A program made the position numbers and the translations under genes. Of a stretch of 64,000 nucleotides of DNA, positions 23,345 to 35,655 are shown in pieces; the first letter of the stretch is position 1; every line of letters starts with the position of its first letter. The notes beneath the pieces are model-generated. The model had not been told where the DNA came from, did not search any database, and saw nothing but the letters and a program-made list of their open reading frames with translations. Origin of the DNA: Thamnidium elegans (Eukaryota > Mucoromycota > Mucoromycetes > Mucorales > Mucoraceae); contig JAIXMG010000008.1 of assembly GCA_025201345.1 (NCBI GenBank), positions 992,001 to 1,056,000 on the forward strand, read 5' to 3'.

Positions 23345-26300
23345 TTAAATCATATATTTTAAACTAAACACAAGTTCATTTCCTGATCTTCGGTCTTCCA
23401 TCACACAATAGATTGTATCTGAAGGGTCCGGCCTTAAACATCGAATATTGTTACCCGGTATAACTTGTGTAAGATCACCCTATACGAGAGTTGGTTTTTT
23501 TGCTAACTAAAAAGACTTGTACAATATAAAAAAGAAAAAAAAAGAAAAAGAAAAAGAAAGAAAAAAAAAGTTCAACTTACAGTATTGATATGTCGAATCT
23601 CTATAAAACTAGAATCAAATGCTAAAATGTATGGATAATGAAATGCAAATGATGTTGGGTGGCCTTCCCAATGAATAATCCAATCTGTTCTTACGCGGCG
23701 TCCTTTTTTATCGATATAAAAAGCAATTTCTATCAATAGCAAATAGAATTAAAAAAGGCCGTTTCTTTAAATTAATAAATAAAGAATCTTACCATTGTAA
23801 CATAGTAAGATAAGACCATCAGGGTGTCTAAACATTGAAACTGGCTTTAATGTTTCTCTTTGAGTAATAAAGTTATGATTTTCATCACTTGGATCAAGTA
23901 CACCTATATAAATACTTTTAGCTCCCATACATATACACATACATACATACATATATAAACCAAATGAAACGCTTACTTTGTACACCTGCAGAACCTATAT
24001 CTACCATTTGAAACCCTTTTGCACTTCCAACACAAACAACATTTTTAAAATACTGAATAGAAGTTGCTTCACCGGGTATATATAAATCCTTGAACCCTCT
24101 CAATACATCTGTTGAGTTTCTCATAAACAGACCTAAATGGTTACTCTTTCTCTTTTTCTTTTTAGCGTCTTGACTTTCATCGTAAGGTTCCAAAGCGCGT
24201 ATAGTGGATGTCATTGCATTGTATTTTACAAAACAAACCAGCGTTCGTTCAATAGGGTCGGTAGGGCTGGTCTTATCAAAAACTTTTCCAACTTTGAAAA
24301 ATGACACGTTGCTGCTAAGTTTACGGATCATGGTCTTTTTACACAGCGTTTTCGTAAATATGCTTTTACTGTCGTGCGATTCAGCACTGCTGCTAGTACT
24401 ACTCTTGATACTGCTTTCTCGAATGGTCTGGATTTTGGTGGTAGAGGAGGGTGAAGAAATAGAGGTTGAAACAAAATTAGAGGCTAGATAATTGTTATTT
24501 CGGTCAAATAATGAATCAATGGAATAAGTGTACATGATTTTATCGGCTAGAATCAATAATAGTTTGGGTCCCTCCAGAATATCGATTTGAGATACTTTAT
24601 CAATAGATAAAATTCGAACAATACCTTCATCATCGTCATCGTCCCTGTTAAGAATTGATTTTTTAAGGTAAACTCCGTGATCGCATCCGATCATCATGGA
24701 GGTACCATACGCAGCAGCACAATTTACTTTATTGAATGAATTGAAGTATTGATCACTGATATCCATCATTTGAAATACTCGTTCCTTTTCCATAATTGAA
24801 TGACGGTATTTTTCTATCGTGTCAACCCATTTTCTTCGACTGGCTAAAGTGGAAGCGTATAATGTAATGGTACCAGATCCTTGTCGGCCCAAGTGAATAA
24901 AACTAATTGGGTAGCCGTTTTTATTGGATATGACAGGTGGTAAGAAATCTGTACTTCCACTAGAGTAAAATGAACCGGTACTTGATCTATTGTAAGGAAG
25001 AATGGAGCTGGATCTTTTTGCTTGGTCTGGTAATGATATAGCTAATAATGCTAATGGGATTGGCTAGTAATATATAAAAGTAAGCTACAAGAAAAGAGCA
25101 ACAAAAAAAAAAAAAAAAAAAAAAAGAAAGAGCTTACTTTTTTATATAGCTTATAATTCTCGAAATTATCAAAACACTTTGACTTTATAATAAGCAAACA
25201 GTGATCCAATACATATATTTGAAGTTCGGAAGCCTCTGTATTATTACCTGATCCTTTTCTTTTCAATGGACCCTTCATGATAATCTTTCTATCAGAAGAG
25301 AGTAAATCCAATCCTCCAATTTCTTGATTATTTACTTTTTTAAATGATAGTTTCTTTTCTAGTACTTGTAAACTAAGTTTGTTTTCCGATTTTCCTGATT
25401 CTTCATTCACACGTTCTAGGAAATGGTTTATCAGGTGCATGACTTTGGGTATCGAGGTATGGTCAGGGTGGTCCTTTGGTGTATGTTTTAAAATCTCGCG
25501 CAGTAATAGATTGTATCTTCCTAATCGAGTGGTTGGCTTAGTTAGATATCCATTTAATTCGAGCTTTCTAGATTTAGGGGATCTTTCAATTGTCTCTACA
25601 AGTTTGGCAAAGGCAACATTGGACGCCTTTTCAGTTTCAAATATATATTTACTAATGACTTGATGAGAACCGTAGTCTACAAAAGGTTCAAATACTGTAG
25701 ATACATGGGCTATAAATACATCGCCTATTTGGTTTACTATTTTGTCTTGTTGTTGTCGTTGTAAGAGGTCAGAAAGTAATAGTTCATTGGATTGTCGGAT
25801 CTTGGGCAAGTTCCAAAATAAGTCTTTTACGAATTGTTCTGAACGGTCTGCTGGTATTGAGTCGTGAGTTAATAAAGTTGCAATCCAATTCTAATTTTAA
25901 ATGGTGAGTATATTATATATAAAAAAAGAGGGTGAGGTTTACTTACTTGTTCGACATAGATTAAATCGTCTACGAAATCTTTTTCGGTATATATAAGTTC
26001 AAATATATTTTCTTGACGTCTCATTTCGTTGGATGATAGATTATTTAATGTGCTTTTTGATACTGTGTTTATCCATAGTCTTTGTTCCTATGTATTATTA
26101 TATATGTGTAGGTAAAATAGTAATAATAATAGTAATAAAAATGTAATTAACATACATTTTCTTCAGATAAAAAATTTTGAGTTTGCTTTTTGATAATAAT
26201 GAAATAATTATAATGAAAAATAAAAGGATTAGTTTTTTTGTTTTTTTTAAAAAAAAAAGAAAAAAGGAAGAAATATTACTACTAACTTGAGTTAAACGAC

Positions 26301-27108
26301 GTGGACATAAGACGCTGTAACACGTACTATCTCTGGTACAAGTAGCAGAATAACAATCAGTTAACAAAGTAAACACACCATTTGGTAATTCTTTTGTTTG
26401 GTTAAGAGATACAGAGTCAGTGGACAACTTTTCAGTGTTATCTTTAAATTGATATAGTTCATTAATTGAATCGCGTAATCTATTCTCATAATTAACATCA
26501 TGAAAGAACTTTTGATGGTCCAAAGCACGGCCTATTAAGATGGCTAAATTTCTATCTGTTGTTTTAATGATGGAAGCTAGTTTATTCTAAATAGTGTATC
26601 AGTTAAAATAAAAATATGTAATGTAATTTACTTACAACAGCATCTCTTCCATCGAATACTTCGTGATAGGTTATACTATCCTTTGACTTTGTGCTTGCAA
26701 CCATATTTTCTTTAAATGCATAAGCAACCTTTGATAATAAAGCAGGATAAAGAATGAAATCGCTGCCTTCGAAATCTTTTCTCTTCTTTCTTACGGATGG
26801 ACTTTCAGCAGACTTTCTTAAGGGTAAAGTAGAGCTTTGCCATAACAGATCCAAATTAGCTATTATTTGTTAAAAATAGTTATAATATTCCTCCTTTAAA
26901 AATAAAAATTAATGTTACTTTTTTTAGATAATTTTGCTCGCATTGGGGCCAACTTGGATAAAAGTCTACTTGAATTTACTTTCTTTTCGATATCATCGTC
27001 TTCTTGCTGCTGCGATAAATAGTAGTTGTTTCTAAAGGCTGCTGCTGGTGATAATTCACTATTGTTTTCATGTTCTATTTGAGTAGAACTTATAGTAAGA
27101 TTATACAT
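23345..27108 (-). CDS. DEP-DH-PH-CNH Rho guanine nucleotide exchange factor (Rom2-like)
   Basis: About 1029 residues from nine exons: 26919-27108, 26636-26859, 26287-26586, 25947-26087, 25138-25890, 23977-25063, 23793-23903, 23581-23729 and 23345-23479. Residues about 98-180 look like a DEP domain (FILYPALLSKVAYAFKE, FDGRDAV). The DH domain begins at RRQENIFELIYTEKDFV near 265 and includes LNGYLTKPTTRLGRYNLLL, the conserved core helix. A PH domain follows. The C-terminal third is a CNH domain, ending GDLTQVIPGNNIRCLRPD and NELVFSLKYMI, as in Rom1/Rom2 and related Rho1 GEFs. It would activate Rho1 for cell-wall integrity and polarised growth. Exons were found by phase and family order. The stop codon is only 24 bp from the convergent HOOK stop. 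Confidence 0.9.
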
Positions 27109-27243
27109 TTATAAACAAATAAGAAAAAAAGAAAAAAAAAAAAAAAAAAAAAAAAGGGAAAAAGGGAAAAATAAAAAAAGGGGGTTTTTATACATTTAAT
27201 TTATACTCCTTTTTTTTATTTTTCATTATTATCTGACAGCAAA

Positions 27244-27384
27244 ATGAATTGGACAAGTGGTCAATTACAAACAAAAAAAAAGCGTAGGAAAGATGTTGTC
27301 ATAAAGAAGAAGGAAACATCCATATATCATTTTAACTTGGCTCAACATGTAAAATACTTTCAAGCGGTTAATCAAAACAAATAA
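27244..27384 (+). CDS. Small ORF (46 aa) upstream of the Hsp70-like gene; possible gene or uORF
   Basis: An ATG in good context opens a 46-residue basic frame beginning MNWTSGQLQTKKKRRKD and ending with a TAA 83 nt before the ATG of the Hsp70-like gene. It lies in a 360-bp gap between divergent genes. The sequence is not low complexity after its Lys-rich start (YHFNLAQHVKYFQ). Small fungal proteins beginning MNWT are known to me from other fungal annotations, but I cannot verify a relationship. Alternatives: an independent small gene, or an upstream ORF repressing the gene below. No function is claimed. Confidence 0.4.
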   Translation: MNWTSGQLQTKKKRRKDVVIKKKETSIYHFNLAQHVKYFQAVNQNK

Positions 27385-27467
27385 AAACTCCCCTCCCTCT
27401 CTCTTTTTTTTTTTGCACTCTTTTTTGGTTTTCTTTTTTTCTCTTTCTTTTGTATTGTATAAAATAG

Positions 27468-29386
27468 ATGGCTCAATCTAAACCTTTTCTTATAGACGAT
27501 TATCCCGTCATTATCGGTATTGATTTCGGTAAATAAGGTACAACGAAATTATATCTTTGGTTTAATTCTAACCAATACAAATATTAAGGTACCACTTTCT
27601 CTGGTTGCTCGTATGCTTTTATTCAAAATGATGAAGTAGTTGACATTGTTCGTTGGTAAGAAAATATTATTGCTATTATAATTTATTTCAACGTAGCTTA
27701 CTTACGAAAAAAAAAAAAGGCCTAAGCAAAATAACAATGTTTACCCCAAGGTAACAATGGTAACCATGGTTAATTACTACAGTGGAACTTAAACTCTTTC
27801 TTTTTTATATTAGACTCCTACACTTAACTTTTATCAAGGAAATACTAAAGAAATGACGCAGTGGGGTAACGCTGCTCGTTTAGAAATGCAAAGACCTACA
27901 GCTAGAAACTCTGTTTTATTAAAACAGTATAAATTATATCTGGATGAGAATATTGCCAAGGATTTACCTCCGCTTCCTAACGGCTTAACCATTGTTGAAG
28001 CTATTTCGGATTATCTTCGTGCTTTTCATGAACATGTTGTAAACGAATTAAAAAAGGGTTTTGCAAAGAATTACGGACAGCATCAATTTAGATATGTAAG
28101 TTGGTAGTGTATGTGTATATATAAGATATTAAACTTAAAAATACTTTTTTCTATCTTAGTGCTTAACTGTACCAGCCATGTGGTCGGATAAAGCTAAAAG
28201 TACTATGCGTGAAGCAGCTATTATGGCAGGACTTATTCAAGAATATGATCATAGAGATAGATTAATGTTAATTTCAGAACCTGAAGCAGCAGCACTTTAT
28301 TGTGAAAAGAAGTGTGAACAATTTAATTTGAAACATAATGATAGATTTATGATTTGTGATGCAGGCGGTGGTACAGTTGATTTAATTGTATTTGAAATTG
28401 ATGAAAGAAGTGGTCGTAAATTGCGTGAGTGTACAAAAGGTCACGGTCAGTCTTGTGGTTCCGTATTCCTTGATCGTCGTATGAGAAAACTCTTGAAGCG
28501 AAAGTTTAGAGAGTATTTATCTTCAATTCCTGCTTCTGCCTTTGAAACAATGATGGATAACTTTGTTGATTTAATTAAACCTCAATTTGACGGTATAGAA
28601 GATCAGTTTATTACTTTACCTGCTGCCATGAACTTGGCCTCTTTAAATAACCCCGCTATTGGTCTTGAAGATGGTATGTTGTGTTTAACTGCTGCTGAAT
28701 TACAAAAGGAAGTGTTTGAACCTGTCATCAAGGAAGTCATCAATTTGTGTGAAGAACAACTTCAAAAGGCTCAAAGATTACAAGCCATCTTTTTAGTAGG
28801 TGGTTTCGGTTCTTCCAATTACTTGTTTGAAAGAGTACAACAAGAATTTGGTTCTCGTGTTGGTTTAGTCGCCGTTCCTCCTCGTTGTGAATTAGCTGTT
28901 GTTCGTGGTGCTGTTTGTTTTGGTTTAAACCCTAGAGTAGTCACTACTCGTATCCCTAGATATTGGTATGGTATTGATACTACTACCACATTTGAAGAAG
29001 GAATCGATCCTCCAAACTATAAAATTGTTAGAGCTGATGGTAGTATTCGTTGTGACAACAAATTCTCTGTCTATGTTAAAAGAGGGCATCCACTCGGTAA
29101 GTCATAGTATATATTATATATTTCTATATACTTATTGTTATCATTATTATTATTAGATATCGATAATTGTGTATCCAAAGATTTTTTCGCCTATTACCCA
29201 CACCATACGACATGTACCCTTTACTCGGCTGACACAGAAGAACAACCCGTTTATACTACAAGTCCCGGTGTACACAAAGTGGCTAATTTTACTATTCCCA
29301 TGCCTGCTTTAACTGGTGTCAAAGAAGGTGAAAAGGTTGACTTAACAATTAAAATGTATTTCGGTGAAGTAGAATTAAAAGTTGAA

Positions 29387-29420
<34 letters not shown>

Positions 29421-29531
29421 TTGTGTATTAAATATATCGAATTCATGTATATTTAACCCTTTTTCATCATTATTTTAGCTGTTATTCGTGGAAAGACATA
29501 TGGCACTACTTGTACATTTGATACTGATTAA
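27468..29531 (+). CDS. HSPA12-like Hsp70 ATPase
   Basis: About 553 residues from exons 27468-27528, 27589-27655, 27720-27750, 27814-28095, 28160-29096, 29157-29387 and 29479-29531, all in phase; one internal exon is only 31 nt. The actin/Hsp70 nucleotide-binding fold is complete: phosphate-1 loop GIDFGTTFSG, connect region LISEPEAAAL, phosphate-2 DAGGGTVDL and adenosine motif VGGFGSS. There is no canonical Hsp70 substrate domain or EEVD tail. Instead the last 130 residues form a shorter beta-rich region. This matches the HSPA12 branch of Hsp70s, which is expanded in filamentous fungi; clients are unknown. Divergent to the Rho GEF, convergent with HFI1. Confidence 0.9.
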
Positions 29532-29572
29532 CTAAACAATAAAATACCACTTTTATATAATTAAAATGTAAC

Positions 29573-29598
29573 TACAGTGTTTCCACTCTCAATTTACC
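29573..29598 (+). repeat. TIR-like repeat copy
   Basis: TACAGTGTTTCCACTCTCAA and the following TTTACC form the best-preserved copy of a motif found also at 9277-9302 and, reversed and diverged, at 6002-6030. It sits alone in the 283-bp gap between convergent stop codons, with no partner repeat nearby. Confidence 0.5.
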
Positions 29599-29814
29599 CT
29601 TTTTTTTTAGCAACTACTTTAATAAAATCAATGCCTGTATAAAAAACAAAAATATGTATTTTGAGGGATTCTGTTCGGAATCAAAGCTAAAAAAGGGATA
29701 TTTGAACGATGGATCTGGTTACACCTAGGAAACTATCCGAAACATCATGTTTAGTATAAGGTTTACTATTCAATTGCTGTAAAGAGAACAATTGATTTTT
29801 TTTATTATTATTTC

Positions 29815-31031
29815 TTATAATTCATAATCTTCTTCAGAGCTACTATCACTCAAGTTATCTACAATGGTTTCATCCTCACTATCATTTAATAACGCAGTTA
29901 ATTTTTCGGCATTCAATGGGTTCTCTACTAGTACATAAGGTGTGATATGATAGGCAAATGCAAGATCACGTAAGTTGATGGATGGTTCTTCTTCCTTCTC
30001 GTCGTCCGAAATACTTTCTTCATCTACGTTACGTATCATCTTGACACCAATACACTTATTTACTCTTCTTTTACTTATAGCACTTGTAATGGATGATTTT
30101 ATATAATTTTCTGCTGCAAATAACATTACATTGACTACATCTTCTGCTATGCCTCCTAATAACCCATTTTCTAATGCAATACTAGTCATTCTCGAATGTA
30201 AAGTATCTGGAGTCGGTAATTCCTTTAAATCAATACATAAAGGTGCCATTAAACCTTTTGAATATTCCTGACTAAAGTCTATGATTATGTAATTAATATA
30301 TATCACTATTTTGTCTTTTGGGGTATTCACTTACTTTGTGGTAACTGATCCAATGCAAATGGTAAAGTTGGTGGCCTACTTATACGTGTTCCTAACAATC
30401 TATCAACATAGGGTCTCAATTTAGTTTTATCGCCAGACTACACAATTAAAAATTAGTGTCTTGTTAATATAACAACAGTTGAAACTTACTTTAACAAGTG
30501 CCTTCAACCTTTCACGATCGGCTTTGTTCAGTGCCATGACATCTAGCTTTAACTTTCTCTTTCTGGGATCTTGATCCATATCCCCTTCGCCTGTTAAACT
30601 TCCGTCTTTACCTCTTTTTCGCTTTGCCCAACCGACCAGTCGATGTTTCGATGGCGGTGGTGTATTGGTTTGAGCATTGTGTACTGTACTGAGAATAAAG
30701 GCATTATGAAGATAAGCTTTTACAATGAAAAAATAAAAAAAGTTAAAAATCCCCTGATAATATATATTATTATAAAAACTATTTTACCATTCTGTCTACT
30801 CAAATAAAGGTTGGCATAAAAGTCAAATTCTTGTCGGTTTAACTTTCCCATTACAAAGTCTCTTAATGCATCCCAATATAAAGGACCATTTTCTCCTAAT
30901 GCATCAGCTAATTGTTGCTTTAAAGCTAATACATCTTGTCGTCCATTAGCTGTTGGATGAGTAAAATGACCTTTAAAAGATGTTGATGAGCTCGTAGTCG
31001 TTATTACAGTTGATGTTGAGTTTTCCAACAT
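29815..31031 (-). CDS. HFI1: SAGA coactivator subunit Hfi1/Ada1 (TADA1)
   Basis: About 345 residues from exons 30788-31031, 30490-30716, 30335-30437 and 29815-30278, in phase. The N-terminal half has the SAGA-Tad1 pattern: DVLALKQQLADALGENGPLY, WDALRDFVMGKLNRQEFDFY. A basic block KRKRGKDG follows. The second half carries the histone-fold-like region (TLHSRMTSIALENGLLGGI, DVVNVMLFAAENYIKSSI) that pairs with TAF12 in the SAGA core. The C-terminus is acidic (DNLSDSSSEEDYEL). Nuclear role in transcription initiation is inferred from the family. The start follows a T13A9 palindrome at 31077-31098 shared with the next gene's 3' end. Confidence 0.87.
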
Positions 31032-31101
31032 GGTTTTAAATGTTTAAAAATAAAAAAAACACGGGAGAGAAAATAATTTTTTTTTTTTTAAAAAAAAATA
31101 G

Positions 31102-32757
31102 CTAAGGTTTATTCAAGATATTATTTTGTATTGAAGCACTTATAACAGCAGCAATAGTTGCAGTAGCACCTATAGTAGAGTACGCAATTTGTTGTTGAGA
31201 AGTGAATAGTTTTGCTAAAGTCTTTTTTAAAGTATGTTCAATAGGACCTCTTAAGACGCAGTAGAGTAATAACCAGTATACGGCGCCTTTACAAGCAAAA
31301 GACAAGTGGAATAATTTACGAGTATATCTTGTCAGTCTTTGTTCGACCCTGACAAGTTGCATTTTTAAAGGTGATGCAAGGTACATACTCTGTGGATGGT
31401 CATCGGGTAACATGTGAGGGAAATGTGGCATTGTATCTTCTAGTGTTATTAATTGATTTAATCTACTTGTTAAATCATTACTGTCAAGTGCCGAATTTGT
31501 TGTATTGGTGGTTTGTCTAAAGAATGAAGTCAAGAAAGTATCGCCCATATGAAAACCATTCAAGAAATATCTTGGTTCAGATCGAACAACTACTTGTCTT
31601 TGAGTATAAGAATGAATAGGTGTTAAGGAGCCTGGTGTTTGATATAAATGCATTGGAGTTGAAGATCCAGGCGTGTTATATAAACTCGTTGAATCAAAGT
31701 AGGATTGTGCATCAAAGAATATAGAGGATAATGAAGAACTACGTGATGTACGGCAAGAAGGTGGGGGTGATTCGGCTGATATAAACCTATTTTCGGTTGC
31801 ATATAAATCAAGCATTAAATCTGAATCTAGGCTCCATTCGTAAATATCTTTACCGCCAAGAGCTATATATCACATATGAGTTTTTTGTTATTTTACACAC
31901 ACATTAGTATTACCTTTCAAAAGATTATTTTCATCCATTATATATTTGGTCTCTTGCGCAGTAATAAAATTTACTCTTGCTTTCGCTTGTTCGGTTAGTA
32001 CTAACTTTACTACTTGCCAAATGCCTTGATACATCCAACCAAAATTCATTATATAAACAGAGCCTACAAAACCTGGAAACCTTGAATTATTAATCGCTTG
32101 AAGTGTTTGTATTAAACTTGAATCCACGGGTACAAATGGCGCTTTAGCGATATCAATAATAATCGATATTTGAGATACAAGTATTGGTTGACTGTTTTCC
32201 ATTTCATTTTTTCTAGTTAAATCTCTTGTTATTTGTCTAGCCATTTCCATCACTAAACAAGCAAAAGGTTGCATAAAGTCAGTAAGTTTTTTGGTCTTGT
32301 CTTTAAATTTGGGGAAATGTCGCATTTGAATAATCGCAACTGGTCTGCCTATTAAATCCTGTTTGTGAAAGAAGGCAAATCCTCCTTCAAAGAACTCGGA
32401 GGCTATCGATTGATATGTCATACGTCCTATTTTGTTCTCTCTTCTCCATTCTATCGTATCTAATAATCTTTCCATCGCTTTATCCAAATCGAACTCTGTA
32501 TCCTTTAAAAATCTAAATATTGTCACTATTTAATTATTATTATTATTAATCATGATAAGCTTATATATATATATATAGAAATATATATCTTTACCTTTAT
32601 CTTGAACATAATCTAATGCATCTTTGTAATCGTTTGAATCGAAACCTAATATTTGTATATCTTGTTCTAATCTTTCTTGTATATTAGTGATTTCTGTTTG
32701 GTGTTGAATGTATTCTTCATTGAATAAAATGTTTGTTTCTTTTGCAATTGTTAACAT
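31102..32757 (-). CDS. CRAL-TRIO (Sec14-like) lipid-transfer protein with C-terminal hydrophobic segments
   Basis: About 511 residues from exons 32595-32757, 31914-32525 and 31102-31862. Residues about 30-90 include TIFRFLKDTEFDLDKAMERL, the CRAL-TRIO N-terminal helix. The lipid-binding domain follows, with RPVAIIQMRHFPKF, ISIIIDIAKAPFVPVDSSLI and FPGFVGSVYIMNFGWMYQGI. The last 250 residues are not part of Sec14: a Ser/Pro-rich stretch with two near-repeats (TPGSSTPMHLY, TPGSLTPIHSY), then hydrophobic segments near AVYWLLLYCVL and IGATATIAAVISASI. It may therefore be membrane-anchored. Lipid substrate unknown. Confidence 0.85.
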
Positions 32758-33452
32758 ATCTTTTAGATAAAAAAAAAGGTTTATATCACCCCTACACCAC
32801 CCTCTTTTTTAAAATTAACAAAGGGGGGATTTGTTTGAGCGCCGATTTAACACATGTACCCTTTGTGAGTTCTGCTTATAAAAACACTTGCCACATTGAA
32901 CTTATTACGTACATACTATGTATATTTTTACAAGCTAGCCAACAATAGTTATCTTGCTGAAAAAACAAAGGCTAAACCGTCTTGAAGGGGGTATTATTAC
33001 AGTTTTTTAATCGTCGTTGTTGCTCTGTTGCAGGTAGCGAATTAATCACACTTTGTAATCATCATATTCTCAATAATTCGTATGCTGAATCCAGTTGTAC
33101 AATTATAATGTCTTTTTATTATCAGCAAAAATATGAAAAGTTTACGTATATTGATCATTAAGATAGGTGTAATGATTATATAGGTTTAAGTGTATCATAT
33201 TGCACTAATGGAATTTGTGTACCATGTGCATCAACCTGGAAATATCCGCTGTATTTGCCTACATACCCGAACCAGTACAGGGATTATTCAGCGCTTAACT
33301 GCTGAAATTATCAGTGAAACGTGTTACTTCATAGTGGACAACAAAAGTATGTCTTTACGTGAAATATAATTAGTTATACAATGTAGTATCGTAGCAAGTA
33401 AAATAAAATAAAAAAGATATATAGTGTTTTATTAGTATAAATTGTTTTTTTT
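32758..33452. other. Spacer with a higher-complexity block
   Basis: About 700 bp between the CRAL-TRIO start and the transporter stop. From about 32840 to 33370 the sequence lacks the usual A/T homopolymers and looks more complex than other spacers. On the reverse strand a 35-codon open stretch near 33170-33285 (containing GKYSGYFQVDAHGTQI) is bounded by stops. It may be a remnant or repeat; no gene is called. Confidence 0.35.
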
Positions 33453-35655
33453 TTATTTCTTTTCTGTGTGTTCCCAATCATCTCTTTCCTGAACCTCTGA
33501 TATTTTATCCGTTGGAAGTAGTGGTTTTTCCTTTTGACCAATAACAATAGCATTTCCATTAACAAAAATCTACAAAGTAATTTTTTAGACATTATATTTA
33601 CGTCATATGTAACTCAGACTTTTTTTTTTTTTACCTCTGTCATTTCTTCCAATGATCTTCCTTTTGTTTCAGGAAGGAATACGTATACAATTATTCCCAT
33701 TGTGAAGCAACAAGCAGCGTAAAAGAAGAATGTGCCATAAGCAATTTGTGCAATCATTAAGGGTGTCACTTTACCAATAATAGCATTCATAGCCTTATTT
33801 TTTTTAAAAAAAAAAGGAAGATATTAGTTATTAATGCTTTATATTATCATTAAACGCAAAAGTAATTTCTTACCCAATTCATTGCTATGTGAGTGTTTTT
33901 TTGTTTTTGTTTTATAACAAAGTTAGTCATCATTTACTTTTTTTTTTCTTTTTTACGTACACACGGAAAAAAAATGTTCCACTTACAAGTTGTTAAAGAG
34001 ATACAAATGGCTCTGATACGATTTGGGAAGATTTCAGAACAAACAATCCATGGCACTGGGCCCCACGTGAATTCAAAACTAAATACCGGTTTCTTTTTAA
34101 TAAAAAATATGAGAAAAGAAAAAAAGACTTACGATACGGCGAACAAGTAGATCATTACCATTGCTACATAACCTTGAGCAGCAGATGGGATTAATTTGGT
34201 AGCAATATCACGTTGAATACAGAACAACATACCACCTAAAATACAAAATATAGCAACATTGGCTATGGATCCAATAATTAATGTAGGCCTTCTTCCTACA
34301 CTCTTTTTATCTAAAAAAAAGAAGGATACTAGAACAAAGAATACTTTGACACATCCTATATATTTGAAACAATAAGTAAGATATACTAATTCCCGGTTAT
34401 CTTACGTACCGTAAACACCTGTCATTAAAACACTGGTACTACTATCCAAACCAATAGATTGGAAAACTAAGGGGCCATAATAGTTCTTAAAAAAATGTCA
34501 GTAAATTGAATAAGTTGTAATATACTATTTGGAAAACTTACGATAGCATTTGTACCTGTCCATTGTTGAGCGATTTGCATAAAACAACCGAGTGCAAGAC
34601 GACGAATATTATAAGATTCTGATAACTCTTTCCATTTACTACCATCCTGTTGCTTTTCTAAAGCTACAGCTGTAATTATTTGATTTAATTCATCCATAGT
34701 TTCTGGGTCATCTTCTGAACGATTGCGTAGCTTACAAAGAATGACCTTCGCTTCCTCGGTACGGTCTCTAAAATAAATAAATTCCCCCGGTAACGTGATA
34801 TTAGTCTGTATATTCTAAGTGTATTACTTTGGGTAATAAAAGAAAAACATACTGAAGTACTAACCACCGAATTGATTCGGGTAAGAAGAGCATTCCTATA
34901 AATAAAATAGATCCAGGAACTAATTGAAGTGCTAAAGGTAAACGCCATTGGATATCACCTGCAGAAAGACCAATTAAGCAACCATAATTTATCCTATTTT
35001 TTTGTTTTTTTTTCGCGTGATATTTTAATATGTGTGTAATTGTTTTATTATTTATTAACGCGTACCAAAAAGACATCATCATGCCTACAGAAATATTCAA
35101 TTGCCACAAAGCACCCATTCTACCACGTATATTTAAAGGTGATATTTCTGCAATGTACATTGGAACCAACATAGTACATGCGCCAACTCCCCCTGAATCA
35201 GAAAAAAAAATAATATTAACTTAAAGAATGATTGATATCACGTAACAATATACTCTACATCCTCCTGCAAATCTTCCAAATAACATCATGGGTAAATTTT
35301 TGGCACCAGTTTGAATTGCGCTACCAAACAAAAAGATCAATGTACTAATTATGACTGATCGCTGTCTTCCAATTTTATCTAAAGACAGTTATTTTATTTT
35401 ATTTATCAATTGCGGCACTCTATGTTTATTACCAGCAGAGAAATTAGCAGTAAGAGCTCCAATGCATGCACCGGCTTGTAAAAGAGATACAATATTTCCC
35501 TTGATCTGTTGGGCTTCTGGCGTGTTACCTACCATTCCAAAGTACGGAGGGAAAGTGGGAGTCTCGAACACGCCACTCATGGCACCAATATCGTAACCGA
35601 ATAGAAGCCCTCCAATGCTTGAAACAATTGTAGTTATGTGCGTTAGATACTTCAT
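33453..35655 (-). CDS. MFS sugar transporter
   Basis: About 489 residues and twelve expected membrane segments from eleven exons: 35433-35655, 35259-35378, 35066-35192, 34853-34993, 34542-34767, 34410-34485, 34133-34310, 33987-34078, 33874-33884, 33635-33793 and 33453-33569. Sugar-porter landmarks occur in order: GGLLFGYDIGAMSGVF, DKIGRQRS, GRFAGGWGVG, PESIRWL, QQWTGTNAINYYGP, DKKSVGRRP, WGPVPWIVCSEIFP and PETKGRSLEEM. This supports proton-coupled or facilitated hexose uptake at the plasma membrane; the specific sugar cannot be read. Exon 9 is just 11 nt; without it the frame breaks between helices 10 and 11. The start is the ATG at 35655; an in-frame TTG upstream is not used. Confidence 0.92.
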
